A stretch of 64,000 nt of DNA from NCBI GenBank assembly GCA_034359265.1, contig CP136896.1, positions 17,267,501 through 17,331,500 of the forward strand, written 5' to 3'. This stretch comes from Canna indica (Eukaryota; Streptophyta; Magnoliopsida; Zingiberales; Cannaceae). The translations under genes were made by a program, and so were the position numbers. Under the pieces are notes generated by a model. It worked only from the letters and a program-made list of their open reading frames with translations, did not search any database and was not told where the DNA came from. Shown here piece by piece: positions 43,160 to 54,645 of the stretch (within the stretch, counting starts at the first letter, position 1; every line of letters starts with the position of its first letter).

Positions 43160-44189
43160 CTCCAACGATATTGGGGCCCTCCGCAGAGGCATATCGCTTA
43201 ATCTTTTTCGGCGACGACGATGCCTTCGAGAGCCTTCCTTGTTCTTCGGAGGATAGGGGTTTTCACTCTAGGGAAAGTCCTAAGATTTTCTTTGTGTATA
43301 GGACCATGTTCGAGGACCTCAGCGTGCAGCTGACTTTATCATTTTTTAGTGCGGGGTACTGTCTCAAGCGAATGTCACCCAGCGCAACTTCACCTAAACA
43401 GTTGGGCGTTTGTCCGTTGCTTCGAGATTCTGATGGAATTCCTCGGTGTCAAGCTGAGCCTCAATGTATTTTTTTTTTCTTCCAATCTAAGGGGTTGTAG
43501 AAGGGCCTGTGGGTGTCCTTCGGTAGCACCCCGGGGAGGAAACTCTTCGGCATATTCAGGAGTTTTTACAAGAACTTGAAGAGGCATTTCGTCGAGTGAT
43601 GTCGAGGCCAAGTGATTGACAGTTCTTCTTGGATAGGGCGTCAACCATGGAGAAGTTTCCATTGTTCTGAGGCGGAATACGATCACCATTTTGGCCCTGG
43701 GGGAGGAGGCCTTTCCGCTTGAGAATAGACTGGTGATTAGGTTTTTAAACCAGCACGGGCTTTTCGCTCCTTTTTCATGTAGAGAGTTATTGAAGTGGGA
43801 CCGGGATAAGTCCTCGATCGTACGATATATAAGTAAGTTCGAGACCATAGGGTAGATATTTCGTTACCTTAGCCTTTTTTTAATGTGCTAATTCAGGACT
43901 CTTCTTTGGTCTTTGCATGTGAGATGGCCTCAAGATTGAACCAGACGTCCCTCCATTCCAGATTGGAGGAATTGAAAGGGAAGGCCCCTGCGGTTGACAA
44001 GGGGGGAAGGGGCCGATGGCTCATGTCTCTCCCCGTCCTCCTTTACTGAAGTCGATAAAGATTTTGGAACCCCGGGCTTAGGGGTCGAGATGAGCATGGG
44101 TTACTTCGTGTTCCCCGCCTCCTTCTCCTCCCCTCAAGTGAAGGGAGAGGGCCATGGCTTTGGGGGCTATGATTCTGGAGGATGAGGAC
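43160..44189 (+). pseudogene. Gag-like ORF of gypsy-type transposon, N-terminal part
   Basis: Plus-strand pieces read MFEDLSVQLTLSFFSAGYCL, KRMSPSATSPKQLGVCPLLR and, after a stop, KGLWVSFGSTPGRKLFGIFR, SFYKNLKRHFV. The pattern (F..L.V.LPL..F...L......P.QL.PN....F.....G..P....F.YFF..K......W.S......KLF......KNWK..FF) is the 'putative gypsy type transposon' domain of plant retroelements. Stops and frameshifts are frequent. The element copy 2 interrupts it at 44190, and it resumes at 51996. Confidence 0.55.
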
Positions 44190-44194
44190 CTATC

Positions 44195-45793
44195 TATGGG
44201 CGAAATGGTGATACTAGAGGGGGGATGAATAGTGTGTTTACTAATACGATTAGCCTAAATCCAAATTTTAATTATTTTCTTAAATTGTTAGGCAATTTGC
44301 AATTTAGCAATTGGATGCAGAAGCGATAAATAATTAAGCAATCGAAGCAATCAATCAATCAATCAATGCAAACACAGTAATTTATAGCGGTTCGGCCACA
44401 ATGTCTACTCTAGTACCTAAGCACCCCGCTTAGGATTTTCAAACTAGTTTTACTAGATTAATTTACATTTCTCTTATACAGAGGACTTTTCACTTGAAGA
44501 GACGCACTCTCGACCTAAGACACTTCCACACTCGGAAGTCACCGTCTTCTTATCGAGAGTCCTCTTCCACCTCAACCCTAAGGGACAACTAAACTAATCA
44601 TAGTAAAGACTAAGTTTACACAAGTGGTTTTACATATTTTCACTAAGGATACCACTTCCACACAACAGACCTAACACAAGGTCTTCACGCACACAAATTT
44701 AAAATCAGTTCAAATAACAGATAAAATTACAATCGAAAAGAGCTTAAAATGAAACCAATATTTCGTGCTCTTTTGCAATCCTTCAATCCTTCAACTCATC
44801 AGATAAACTTGTTGCAGCAGAGTTGAGGGAGGCAGGGAAGCAAACGCTTGAAGAAGAGCTTGACGAAGAGAGCAGAGCGCCGCAATCAATCTTTTGAAGG
44901 CTTAGATCTTTCTTTTGAGTGCTCAATAAACTCCGTTAAAATCAAGGAAGAGTGTTAGAAGATTTATATGAGGGTATATTTATACCCTGGTGAAGAAACG
45001 ACATTCAACGGATAGAAATCTATCCATTGCAGGCCTTCGATCGAAGGATCGGTCGACCGGTCATTCGACCGCTGTAATTTTCCCTGTGGTCGATCGACCA
45101 ACAGGTCGACATCCTAGACGCTCGCGACATTCGGTCGATCAACGCGCGCAGCGTCTTTGCCTATTCGCAGGTCGGTCGACCGCTCGGTTGACCGCCAAGC
45201 CTACTGCCCAAAACATAAATGTTATATAAGGATTATACCCCATTTGAGTTCAATAAAAATATCTAAAATATCAAAATTCCTAAGGATCAAAATCTAGTTC
45301 TTGGGATCTAGTATAAAACGGAAATTTCCTAATCTTTTGGGTCAAATAAGGATATGCTAAAGGCTTCCAAAAAATCCTAAAAAATACCTCGTTATCTAAT
45401 TTTGACCCAAGGAATAATTGCCGCCATTTTTTATTTTAAGAAAAGGTTTGGATCATATAGCCCTCCAAGGAGCTCCCTAGTCTTAGTGAATTTCAGGGCA
45501 GTCCCGAAATTTCATGATTTGGGGTTCGGGATAGATTTTTGGATTTCTTATGCATCATCATGAGGATTACATTAATTTCTAGACACCCTAAACCTAAACT
45601 CCCTTTCTTGAAGATTCTCGAGCGTCGACGAGCATCCTTGTCGATTTATCTGATTTCTTCAATCGCGGACGTCGCGCACTAACCGATATAGAACCTAAAA
45701 GATATTCTCAATGAAACCATTAGTCTCATGTTTGTTATCAACAAAACCATCAAAACCGAGATTAAGGCTAAGGTTGAAAACCTAAAGCCAACT
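44195..45793 (-). repeat. Left (3') LTR of copy 2
   Basis: In transcript sense it begins at GTTGGCTTTAGG, with the first T changed to A, after a polypurine run AAAAATGGGGAGAT. It ends at CGCCCATA. The TATA sequence is part of a perfect palindrome GGGTATATTTATACCC-like block (44972-44987). Palindromic GGTCGATCGACC words lie at 45035-45195. Confidence 0.88.
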
Positions 45794-48700
45794 ATCTCCC
45801 CATTTTTTATGATGATAAACATCCTTAAGAAAATATACATATTAAAGCATATAAGGATATCAACTAAGGGATTTCTCCCCCTATCAACATGCATATCTAT
45901 AAGAATAAACTCCCCCTTTCTATATGCATGAATTTCCTATATTTTCCTCCCCTTTACCTATACATTTCTTCCTCTTTTGACATATATTTTTCTCTATACA
46001 CTTTACCTAATTTTCTCCCCCTTTTGACATCAATCAAAAAGGGTAAGAAATGTCTATCTATTCAAAGGGATGAAACACAAATAACTTTTTATGAAGTTGA
46101 GACTCTAAAGATGTTTTACATGAAACATGAAGATCTCAACCAAAGGGATGGAAAAACAAATATTTAACTTAGCATGATTTCATTTGACATATGCATGAAA
46201 GACATGAAAATGCTAAGTCTCAAGTTTTGCTATCTACTCATATTTTCTTAAACTTAGGCATCTAGACAATAAACATGAGATAATGTAAGTCTATGAATCA
46301 AGTTTGCGCTTAAGATGAAATTTTTAAGTTATTTTGTTGACTTAGGTTAACCTATATTTCAAGATTTAAAAAAAATCAAACTTTTAAGTTTATACAAAAT
46401 CATATTTTTGAAAAATATTTTTGATACCAAATATTGAATGGTCATTTGAAATACATGAATAAAGTTTGAACTCAAAAGAATTTTCAAAGACCATTTTTCA
46501 TCCTATATTGATTTTAATGAAACCAATAGATATTTCTAGCTATCATTCAAGAATTCAAAATTATTCCTAGAAATAATTTTACTCAATCAATGGTGTGAAT
46601 GATATTAGAAACATAATCAAAGTGGTATACACAAACTTTTATTTGAAGTTTTCAAAAAATCAAAGTATTGAAACAAAATTGATATTTCAAAAAGATAATA
46701 CTTTTCATTTTGAAAATCCAACTTCAAAATTTCACTATAAATTAGATTCTTGATGTAACTTTTTGAAACTTTTACACAACTTACTAGATTTTTCAATGAA
46801 CGTGTAGTTTCAAGAATCATCTCAAAATGATTTTTCTATATTATTCTAGAAATAACTAAAATTGAGGCCAAAAGTAGGTTGAAATGATATTTTTGCAATT
46901 TTCAATTATTCTTAAAACTTGTTTAATTTTCATTCAAACTTTCATGACACCACATTATGGTCATGTAAAGAGTATATGTCAAGTTTAAAATAAAAATTAA
47001 GTCCTTAAGTCAAGATATCAACCTAGCATGATTTCATTCAAAACTAAACTAGTTTTTATGAAACTTGCTAAGTTTCAATCCTAACATTTACTCATGGTTT
47101 TTTAAATTTAAACATTTGGGTACCTAACATGAGTAAATCTAAATATGTTCCATAAATATGAATTTTAAATGAAACCTTTAAGTCAACTTGTTGACTTGGG
47201 TCAACTTGGTTCAAAAAGAGGTATTCATGAAATTGACCTCTATTGTCATTTCATCAATATCCATATGAATTTTTCATTCTAAGAGCTTGGAAACATGTCA
47301 TACCTATTTCTAAACATGTTTATGAAGTTTTGGACTTAAAATGAAATGACCAAGTCGATTTGTTGACTTGGGTCAAAGCTTTTTCAACCTTAAGTCCTCT
47401 AAAGTGATATTTATATCACATTTTTCATCTATACATAAATTTTTAAGATTGAACACTTAGAATCATATCATGTGTGTCTAAATATGTTTGTTTCATTTTT
47501 ACCTTAACATGAAGTCTCTAAAGAAGAATTTTAACCTAGTTCAATTTCATAGATATCATGAAATGAGCTAAGTTATGCAAATTTTTCTTGCTCATGAAAA
47601 ATTAAATATTTATCATGCATAATCAATCAAGAGCATATAGAGACATCATTAAAGCATAAATATTCAAGTATTTTTAAAACATTTTTGCAAAATAAAATCA
47701 TACCTTATTTCTTAGAAATTTGCCCAACCTTTTCATTTCCTTTTCATTTTCTCTTAGATAGCATTGTCTTTCATTAGTATACACAACTTGCAAGTAGACT
47801 TCATTAGTAAACAATGAAATTAAGGCTACTAGCAAGCTAACAAACTAACTAGCAAGGGTTCAATACAAAGTTTCATTTAAAACCTTAACTTATGCTAGAT
47901 AGTTAAGATTCATTTTAAGATGGATACCATGATTTCAAAATGAATCTAAGAAATCCTAAGATATGAAACATTTGAGGAATAAGATCTCTACCTGTGTTAA
48001 ACTAGTTTGGACTTGCAAGAATATCTCTAATAGCAAGTATCAACCTAGAGCAAGTTTCATTCAATGAAATTTGTCTAAGTACTAAAATTCTACCTACTCA
48101 TGAGAATTCAAAAATTTAGCATGTGATTACCATCATGAGTATAGAGATATAATTTAAGCTTAAGTATTTAGGTATAACACTAAGATTTTGAATTTATCTA
48201 AGTTATACCTTATTCATGATAATTTGTCAAACTAAACTTTTTCTTCCTAATTAGCCTTCCTAAAAATATTTATAACTTGCAAGTAAGCTACACTAATATT
48301 TTAAAAGAAAATATAGCTACTTAGCAAGCTAACTCAACCAAAAAGCAAAGAGATGCATCAAGTATCATTATCAAATATCACTTTGCTAAATGGTTTCAAA
48401 AATAAAATCGAGTGATATCAAAATGAATTTTAAGAGATCACAAGAATAATAAATAAAAAATATGATCTCCAACTCTTCCTATTGATTGAAAACCGAAAGA
48501 CCACAATGTGCCTACGATTTAGAACCGCAAGGTCGCTTAGGCCCATTACAGGCCACCGGGGTCTCCGAAGAGACCGGGAAATCAAAATCAAAAACGTTTT
48601 TGAAATTTTATCAAACACGAAAAATCTACTAAAGTTAAGCATATATCAAACTCCAACTCTAATTAAATCAAGAGAGAATAGGAAATTATACCAAAGTTAA

Positions 48701-48805
48701 GCATATGCCAATTTTTATACCTATGGCATCATGATAGCTTGAAGTTGCAATCATGCAAGGATCATTCCTTCAATTTCTTGGTCAACTTCAACTCTTTACT
48801 TCTCT
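45794..48805. other. Non-coding interior of copy 2
   Basis: AT-rich and colinear with 37003-40499 of copy 1, apart from indels and the MITE absent here. The empty MITE target AAGGTCGC is at 48529-48536 in the phrase CCGCAAGGTCGCTTAGGCCC. No coding similarity to pol is seen. Confidence 0.7.
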
Positions 48806-50209
48806 TCACCCTTGTGTGGTGGCTCCCCCTACAAGAGAAGAAATCTTTGGTACCCAAATGCCTTTGGGTCCTAAGGGGTTAGTGAGCTTAGGTACCCAAA
48901 GTGTTTTCACAATACTTGGATTCATTTTAAAGGCACAATCATAGATAGCATGCCCAAATACACCACAACAATAGCAATGTCCATTAAATTTCTTTTTGTT
49001 TTTGTTATGGACTTGAGATTTATTCTTAGAATGCTTGTCATTTGAACTAGGATGAGCATGAGCATTCTTAAAAGATACATTTTTCTTTTGAGCATGGGGT
49101 TTAATGGTAGAATGCTTGATATGAGAAGCATGATGTGCATAAGCATTCTTGAAAAAAAACATTTGTATTTCTAGAATTCTTGGAAGATGAATTGCTATAT
49201 AGATTATTGACTTTCTTATTTAGACAAACAACCTCATTTTTCAAGTCATTCATTGATCTTTGAATAACATGCAATTGAGTTTTTAGCATGCTATTTTCAT
49301 TCTTTAAATTTTCATTTTTATGTTTCAAGTCATTAACTTCTAGAGTTAATGTATCATGGCAAGAATAAATCATGCTAGTTTTCAATTTTTCATTTTCACT
49401 CTTCAACTCATGCACATGATTGACAAGCTTCAAGTTTTCTTTCTTGATTTTTCTATTTTTCTTATTTGATTTTATGAGCATGGCATACATCTTCTTAGAT
49501 TCTTCTAATAGCTCATCATAAGACATTCTTAAAGAATTATAGCTATTATCATCACTATCAAGATTTTTAATACGACTAGAAGTGGAAGATTTTACCTCAT
49601 TATTAGTATCCATGAGGCAATCTTTTGAATTTGCTTCATAGCCATGGGAAGAGGATGCTTCATTCGAATATGATGATAATGTAGAAGCGGTTGACCTCTT
49701 CTTTGCCTTGCTCTTCATGGAAGGGCAATTTTTTCTTACATGCCCTTATTCTTTCCACACATGGCATATCACCTTCCTTTTCCGATTTCTTGTGCTCTTA
49801 TGACTAGAGACACTGTGGGCTTCAAAAACCATGTTAGTATTGGGTGGATGACAATTGTCATCACTCCCCTCATCAAATATTTTGAGCTCTTCGGTTTTTG
49901 CATAATTATAAAGCATATTTAAAGTAGCCAAATATCGAAAGCGAAAGTACAATGCATGATTTTTTCAAACACATTATTTTCCAAAGAACAAAATAAGCAA
50001 TTTGTAGATTTAACATTTAACTCAAACATGCTAATTTGTTCTTAGGTTCATGCATTCATATTTTTCTTAGGTTCTATGTATTTAATATTTACCATATTGA
50101 AAACACCTAAACCTTGAGTCTTTAGGAAAGTGTACATTCTACCCTTCCAAAGCCCAAAGTTAAACTCATCGAACCTAGGTGGTGAAGACGATACCGACTC
50201 TAGAGCCAT
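48806..50209 (-). pseudogene. SIRE-like copia gag, copy 2
   Basis: ATG at 50209 starts MALESVSSSPPRFDEFNFGL followed by WKGRMYTFLKTQGLG, so Trp21 is kept. Frameshifts near 49950-50050 break the UBN2 domain. YNYAKTEELKIFDEGSDDNC follows, then KVICHVWKE, stop, GHVRKNCP (first zinc motif degenerate). A coiled coil of about 150 residues (49101-49718, KKNRKIKKENLKLVNHVHEL and similar) comes next, then an intact second zinc knuckle CYCCGVFGHAIYDC (C-x2-C-x4-H-x4-C). It is better preserved than copy 1 but not open throughout. Gag would form the particle; pol functions must come from another element. Confidence 0.8.
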
Positions 50210-50257
50210 TTCAAGATCGAGACAAGGTATAGAGGAGATTGTGAAATCTCAATCCAC

Positions 50258-50275
50258 GACCCACTCTGATACCAA
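50258..50275 (-). promoter_or_regulatory. Primer-binding site of copy 2
   Basis: Minus-strand ATTGGTATCAGAGTGG directly follows the CCCACA end of the LTR. TGGTATCAGAG matches the initiator tRNA-Met 3' end. The equivalent site in copy 1 is deleted. Confidence 0.88.
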
Positions 50276-50276
50276 T

Positions 50277-51990
50277 TGTGGGCGAAATGGAGACACTAGA
50301 GGAGGGTGAATAGTGTGTTTACTAATACAATTAGCCTAAATCCAGATTTTAATTATTTTCTTACATCGTTAGGCAATTTGCAATTTAACAATTGGATGCG
50401 GAAGCGATAAATGATTAAGCAATCGAACCAATCAATCAATCAATACAAATACAGTAATTTATAGTGGTTCGGCCCCAATGCCTACTCCAGTACCTAAGCA
50501 CCCCGCTTAGGATTTCCAAACTAGTTTTACTAGATTAATTTACGTTTCTCTTATACATAGGACTTTTCACTTGAAGAGACGCACTCTCGACAAAAGGCAC
50601 TTCCACACTCGGAAGTCACTGCCTTCTTATCGAGAGTCTTCTTCCACCTCAACCCTAAGGGACAACTAAACTAATCCTAGTAAACACTAAGTTTACACAA
50701 GTGGCTTTACTCATTTTCACTAAGGATACCACTTCCATACAACAGACCTAACACAAGGTCTTCACGCACACAAATTTAAAATCAGTTCAAATAACATATA
50801 AAATTACAATCGAAAAGAGCTTAAAATGAAACCAAGATTTCGTGCTCTTTTGCAATCCTTCAATCCTTCAACTCGTCAGATAAACTCGTTGCAGCAGAGT
50901 TGAGGGAGGCAAGGAAGCAGACGCTTGAAGAAGAGCTTGACGAAGAGAGCAGAGCGTTGCAATCAATCTTTGGAAGGCTTAGATCTTTCTTTTGAGTGCT
51001 CAATAAACTTTGTTAAAATCAAGGAAGAGTGTTAGAAGATTTATACGAGGGTATATTTATACCCTGGTGAAGAAACGACACTCAACGGATAGAAATCTAT
51101 CCGTTGCAGGCCGCCGATTGAAGCGCTGATCGAAGCATCGGTCGATCGGTCATTCAACCGCTGCAATTTTCCCTGTGGTTGATCGACCGACGGGTCAACC
51201 GCCCAAACCGTGTCTTTGTCTATTCGCAGGTCGGTCGATCGCTCGGTCGATCGCCAAGCCTACTGCCCATTTTGGGCTTCGGTCGGTCGATCGAACCTGA
51301 GCTGAAGAAGGCAGACAGCTTATGTTTTGTCTGGTTCTTCTGGTTCCGTTTTCACTAAGCTTACTTATATAACATTTATTAATTTTAAGTTATAACATGA
51401 TAACTTTAAAATATAAATATTATATAAGGATTATACCTCATTTGAGTTCAATAAAAATATCTAAAGAATTAAAATCCCAAATGATCAAAATCTAGTTCTT
51501 GGGATCTAATATGAAACGAAAATTTCCTAATCTTTCAGGTCAAATAAGGATATGCTAAAGGCTTCCAAAAAATCCTAAAAAATACCTCGTTATCTAGTTT
51601 TGACCCAAGGAACAATTACCGCCATTTTTTATTTCAAGAAAAGGTTTGGATCATATAGCCCTCCAAGGAGCTCCCTAGTCTTAGTGAATTTTAGGGCGGT
51701 CTCGGAATTTCATGGTTTGGGGTTCGGGATAGATTTTTGGGTTTCTTATGCATCATCATGAGGATTACATTAATTTCTAGACACCCTAAACCTAAACTCC
51801 CTTTCTTGAAGATTCTCGAGCACCGACGAGCATCCTTGTCGATTTATTCGATTTCTTTGATGCGGATGTCGCGCACTAACCGATATGGAACCTGAAAGAT
51901 ATTCTCAATGAAATCATTAGTCACATGTTTGTTATCATCAAAACCATCAAAACCGAGATTAAGGCTAAGGTTGAAAACCTAAAGCCAACA
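50277..51990 (-). repeat. Right (5') LTR of copy 2
   Basis: In transcript sense it starts TGTTGGCTTTAGG (51990) and ends TTTCGCCCACA (50277). TATA palindrome at 51064-51049 and palindrome array at 51110-51295, as in its partner. It is about 115 bp longer than the left LTR. Confidence 0.9.
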
Positions 51991-51995
51991 CTATC

Positions 51996-52810
51996 CCCCT
52001 AAGCAGTTATTTTCCTAGGGGATGTCGTGGCTACGACTAGGCGGAGCAGTGCCCTGGTGCGGCTTCTCGTGACGATCAACACCTTCTACCATATGTTGTG
52101 GCTAGCCTGCCCGAGGAGGCAAGCTCGGTTGAGGTAGTCAAGTACATTGAGGTTCAGTGCTTCCAATTGGCCAGTTATGCGAAAAACCTAGAGAAAGTCG
52201 TGCTAGAGACGTCCGAGGCCCGAGCTTGGGAGATCGAATCCCTAAAGACCAAGCTGGAGGAGAAGGAGAAAACTCTCAAGGTGAGGGATGATGAGATCTC
52301 GGTTCTCAACAGTGTTGTTGTTGACGCCGCGCCTAGGGCAAGGGAGGCCTAGGACACGACCGACGTCTTGAGAGGCAAAGCCGTGAATATTTTGGCAGAG
52401 ACGATGGGCTCCTCGAAGCTTGAGATTAGTGTTGCGACGAAGGTGGAGCCTATTCTCAGGGCTAAGATCGTCGTCGTCTAGGCTGAGACTAAGAGGATCA
52501 AGGGAGAAGTAACTTGAGGGCGAGGTCGGCGACTATCAGGATGAGGTTGTTTTGCAGTATAGTGGGACATTGGAGTAGGTCAAGTTCCTCGACCCGGAAG
52601 TTAGCTTCTTGGGGGTTGGGTATTTCAAGGAGACCATGGATGGTGCCCTGGTTGACCCACTCATCGTGGAGGGAGGAGGAGGCTTCTGCGCCGGCTGAGG
52701 GAGAGCCTTCGACGATTGCTCCTGAGTTGTGCCCCCCTTCGATGATGGAGACTGACGTCTCTATAGACGATGCCCCCTCTACACCCACTAATGCCCCTCC
52801 AGCCTTGTTT
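51996..52810 (+). pseudogene. Gag-like ORF of gypsy-type transposon, C-terminal coiled coil
   Basis: The frame 52098-52352 reads LPEEASSVEVVKYIEVQCFQ, LASYAKNLEKVVLETSEARA, WEIESLKTKLEEKEKTLKVR, a coiled coil usual in the C-terminal half of this protein class. Further pieces to 52810 include FLDPEVSFLGVGYFKETMDG and a Pro/Ser-rich acidic tail with several stops. It continues the ORF begun at 43160, interrupted by copy 2. Confidence 0.55.
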
Positions 52811-53059
52811 TAGGAAGTTGGATTGCATGTATGTCTTGTGGATTGCTGCCTTTCAAGGCATTTAACAGTCGTCCTTTGTGGGCATGTGGATATGTTCCTG
52901 GATGCTTTATTAGCATTGGTGGTGTGCCCATATGTGTGCCCATATGTGTCATGGAATTTGCACATCTTGCTTTTATTAGCATTGGGCGGTACCTTCTGCT
53001 TCCCGTCGTCCTTACTGGTCTGCTTGTCAACATTAATTTCTAGCCTCTCTGAGCTCTTT

Positions 53060-53362
53060 CATTTCCATGTGGCATACCGCTCATTCTCGAGACTCGGGCA
53101 TGCTTCTTGGTATGGACAACGTGATCTGATCTGCGAATTGTGCGAGTTTTAGGCTGTGCTTGATAGAAAACAACTCGACATGGGGGTCGAGTTTAGGGAT
53201 TTTCATGGCTACAATATGAAATCTCTTCAGGTACTCCCTTAGCGACTCATGTTGTCCTTGCTTGGTGCAGTGGAGTCAGTCCTCAGTCTTGGAGTAGATA
53301 CGAGATAAGTAGAACTGGTTAGTGAAGGCTCTAGTGAGCTCCTGGAAGGTATATACCGACCC
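53060..53362 (-). pseudogene. Gypsy Retrotrans_gag fragment
   Basis: Minus-strand translation gives FQELTRAFTNQFYLSRIYSK, TED, stop, LHCTKQGQHESLREYLKRFH and IVAMKIPKLDPHVE. This fits the plant gypsy gag pattern W.EL...F...F...R...K....L....Q...ESLR.Y..RF...A..I..L. One stop replaces a residue. It is on the opposite strand to the ORF at 43160-52810. Confidence 0.75.
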
Positions 53363-53661
53363 TGTAATATCCTAGATATTTTTACTTATTTTTCCCTTTT
53401 ATTGTTTGTGTTTGTCAACCTAGCAGGCTAGTTCGAGGTCGAGCCGAGTCGACTCGTGGTCCGATGCGAGCTTGCGAGCTCGGGCAAGTTAAATTATGAG
53501 TTATAATTATATAGCTAATTTATTTGAGTATGTTATATGTGATGTGCATGTGTTTGTTGCTTGTATTTTATCATGAGGTTAATTTGGGTTAGCGGGTTGC
53601 GGATCTGGGTTGAGAAGAGTGCGGGTTAAGATGTGGTTAGGTGGAAGTGGGAGGGGATTGT

Positions 53662-54200
53662 TGTGTGAAATGACACACTAAAGGGGGGGAGTGAATAGTG
53701 TGTTAACTAAACAATTAGCCTAAATCTGATTTTAATCGTTTCTTTGGTTACTTAGGCTAAGCACAATGATAATAGCAAGAGGAAGCAATATGTATGAAGC
53801 AATTAACACAAAATAATAAATCAATGCTAACACGGAGATTTATAGTGGTTCGGCCCCAATGCCTACTCCACTACCTAAGCACCCCGCTTAGGATTTTCAA
53901 ACTAAGTTTACTAGATTAAATCATTTCCCTTACACAGAGGATTTTGACTCGAAGAGTCTCACTCTCAACCTAAGACACTTCCACACCCGAAAGTCTCCGT
54001 CTTCTTATCGAGAGCACTCTTCCACCTTAACCTAAGAGACAACTCAACTAATTCTAGTAAACTATGTTTACACAAGTGGTTTAATTTACTCCTTCTACAC
54101 CAAGGATACCACTTACAGACAAGACCTAATACTAGGTCTTCTTACAAGCTTAAATACAGTGAAAGAAATCACAAAAATATACAAGTAATGGAGCAAATTT
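53662..54200 (-). repeat. Partial LTR, third member of the TR-GAG family
   Basis: It starts TGTGTGAAATGACACACTAA and follows the first 540 bp of the copy 1 LTR (GTTCGGCCCCAATGCCTACT, GCACCCCGCTTAGGATTTTC, CACAAGTGGTTT). It then stops abruptly at about 54200 before the U3 array. The rest of that element is missing. Confidence 0.8.
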
Positions 54201-54329
54201 AAGAGTCGTTGATATAGTGGCATATAGCTGTTTGGGGTCGAATTTAAAATATTATATTCATGTTTTTGATATTTGAATATTAAATTTAAGTATTTCTTGA
54301 TCAATTATGTATTATTGAAGTTATTTTTA

Positions 54330-54472
54330 ATAGCAAAAAAAAATTGGCCGGTATGCTTTTTTCGTATCGGCCCATATCGTGTGTCGGTACAGTACGGTAC
54401 GATATCGATACTTACCGGTATCGGTCACTGACCGAGATCGGTACTGGTATCGATATTTTAAATCATGCCCGC
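54330..54472. repeat. Palindromic GGTATCGATA-word block
   Basis: The phrases CGGTACGATATCGATACTTA, ACCGGTATCGGTCACTGACC and GGTACTGGTATCGATATTTT form overlapping inverted repeats. It looks like one arm of another word-repeat MITE. No termini are visible. Confidence 0.45.
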
Positions 54473-54645
54473 ATGTACGAGTACTATAATACTCGTACTC
54501 GTCCCATATAATAAACGAATAAGAAAAATTATCTGCGAAATCTCCGTGGGTAGAAAATTATCCCTCATATTCATCATAAATGAATAAATATCTATGAGTA
54601 TTCGTCTAAACAGATAATATTGTCATCCATATCTCTAATCCAAAT
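54473..54645. mobile_element. Half of a hAT-type MITE, inverse relative of 55955-56507
   Basis: Its reverse complement follows the left half of 55955-56507: GATGACAATATTATCTGTTT, CATTTATGATGAATATGAGG, TTTCTACCCACGGAGATTTC and CGTTTATTATATGGGACGAG. The other half is missing, replaced by the GGTATCGATA block. Confidence 0.65.

Larger units (their letters stand above)
44195..51990 (-). mobile_element. Gag-only SIRE-like copia element (TR-GAG type), copy 2
   Basis: A perfect CTATC duplication (44190-44194 and 51991-51995) flanks LTRs 44195-45793 and 50277-51990. Reading right to left: LTR, primer-binding site, gag (50209-48806), about 3 kb of non-coding sequence, polypurine tract, LTR. No pol domain is found. 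The layout matches copy 1. The terminal TG of the left LTR is TA in plus-strand reading (TATGGGCG against TGTGGGCG). It is inserted in the gypsy-type element. Confidence 0.9.
34618..53661 (-). mobile_element. Gypsy-type host retrotransposon, fragmented by nested insertions
   Basis: Pieces left after removing the two copia-type insertions are 34618-35494, 43085-44189 and 51996-53661. The first is LTR/leader-like. The second and third encode on the plus strand a gag-like/coiled-coil ORF of the 'putative gypsy type transposon' class. At 53060-53362 the minus strand encodes a Retrotrans_gag segment. A sense gag plus an antisense extra ORF fits the Tat/Retand-type gypsy design. No RT, RNase H or integrase remains. 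Outer boundaries are not defined. Confidence 0.5.

Noticed and set aside
35500..51990. Considering 35500-51990 as one very large element with internal repeats
   Set aside because: Each half has its own perfect and different 5-bp duplication (GTAGG and CTATC), so these are two insertions.
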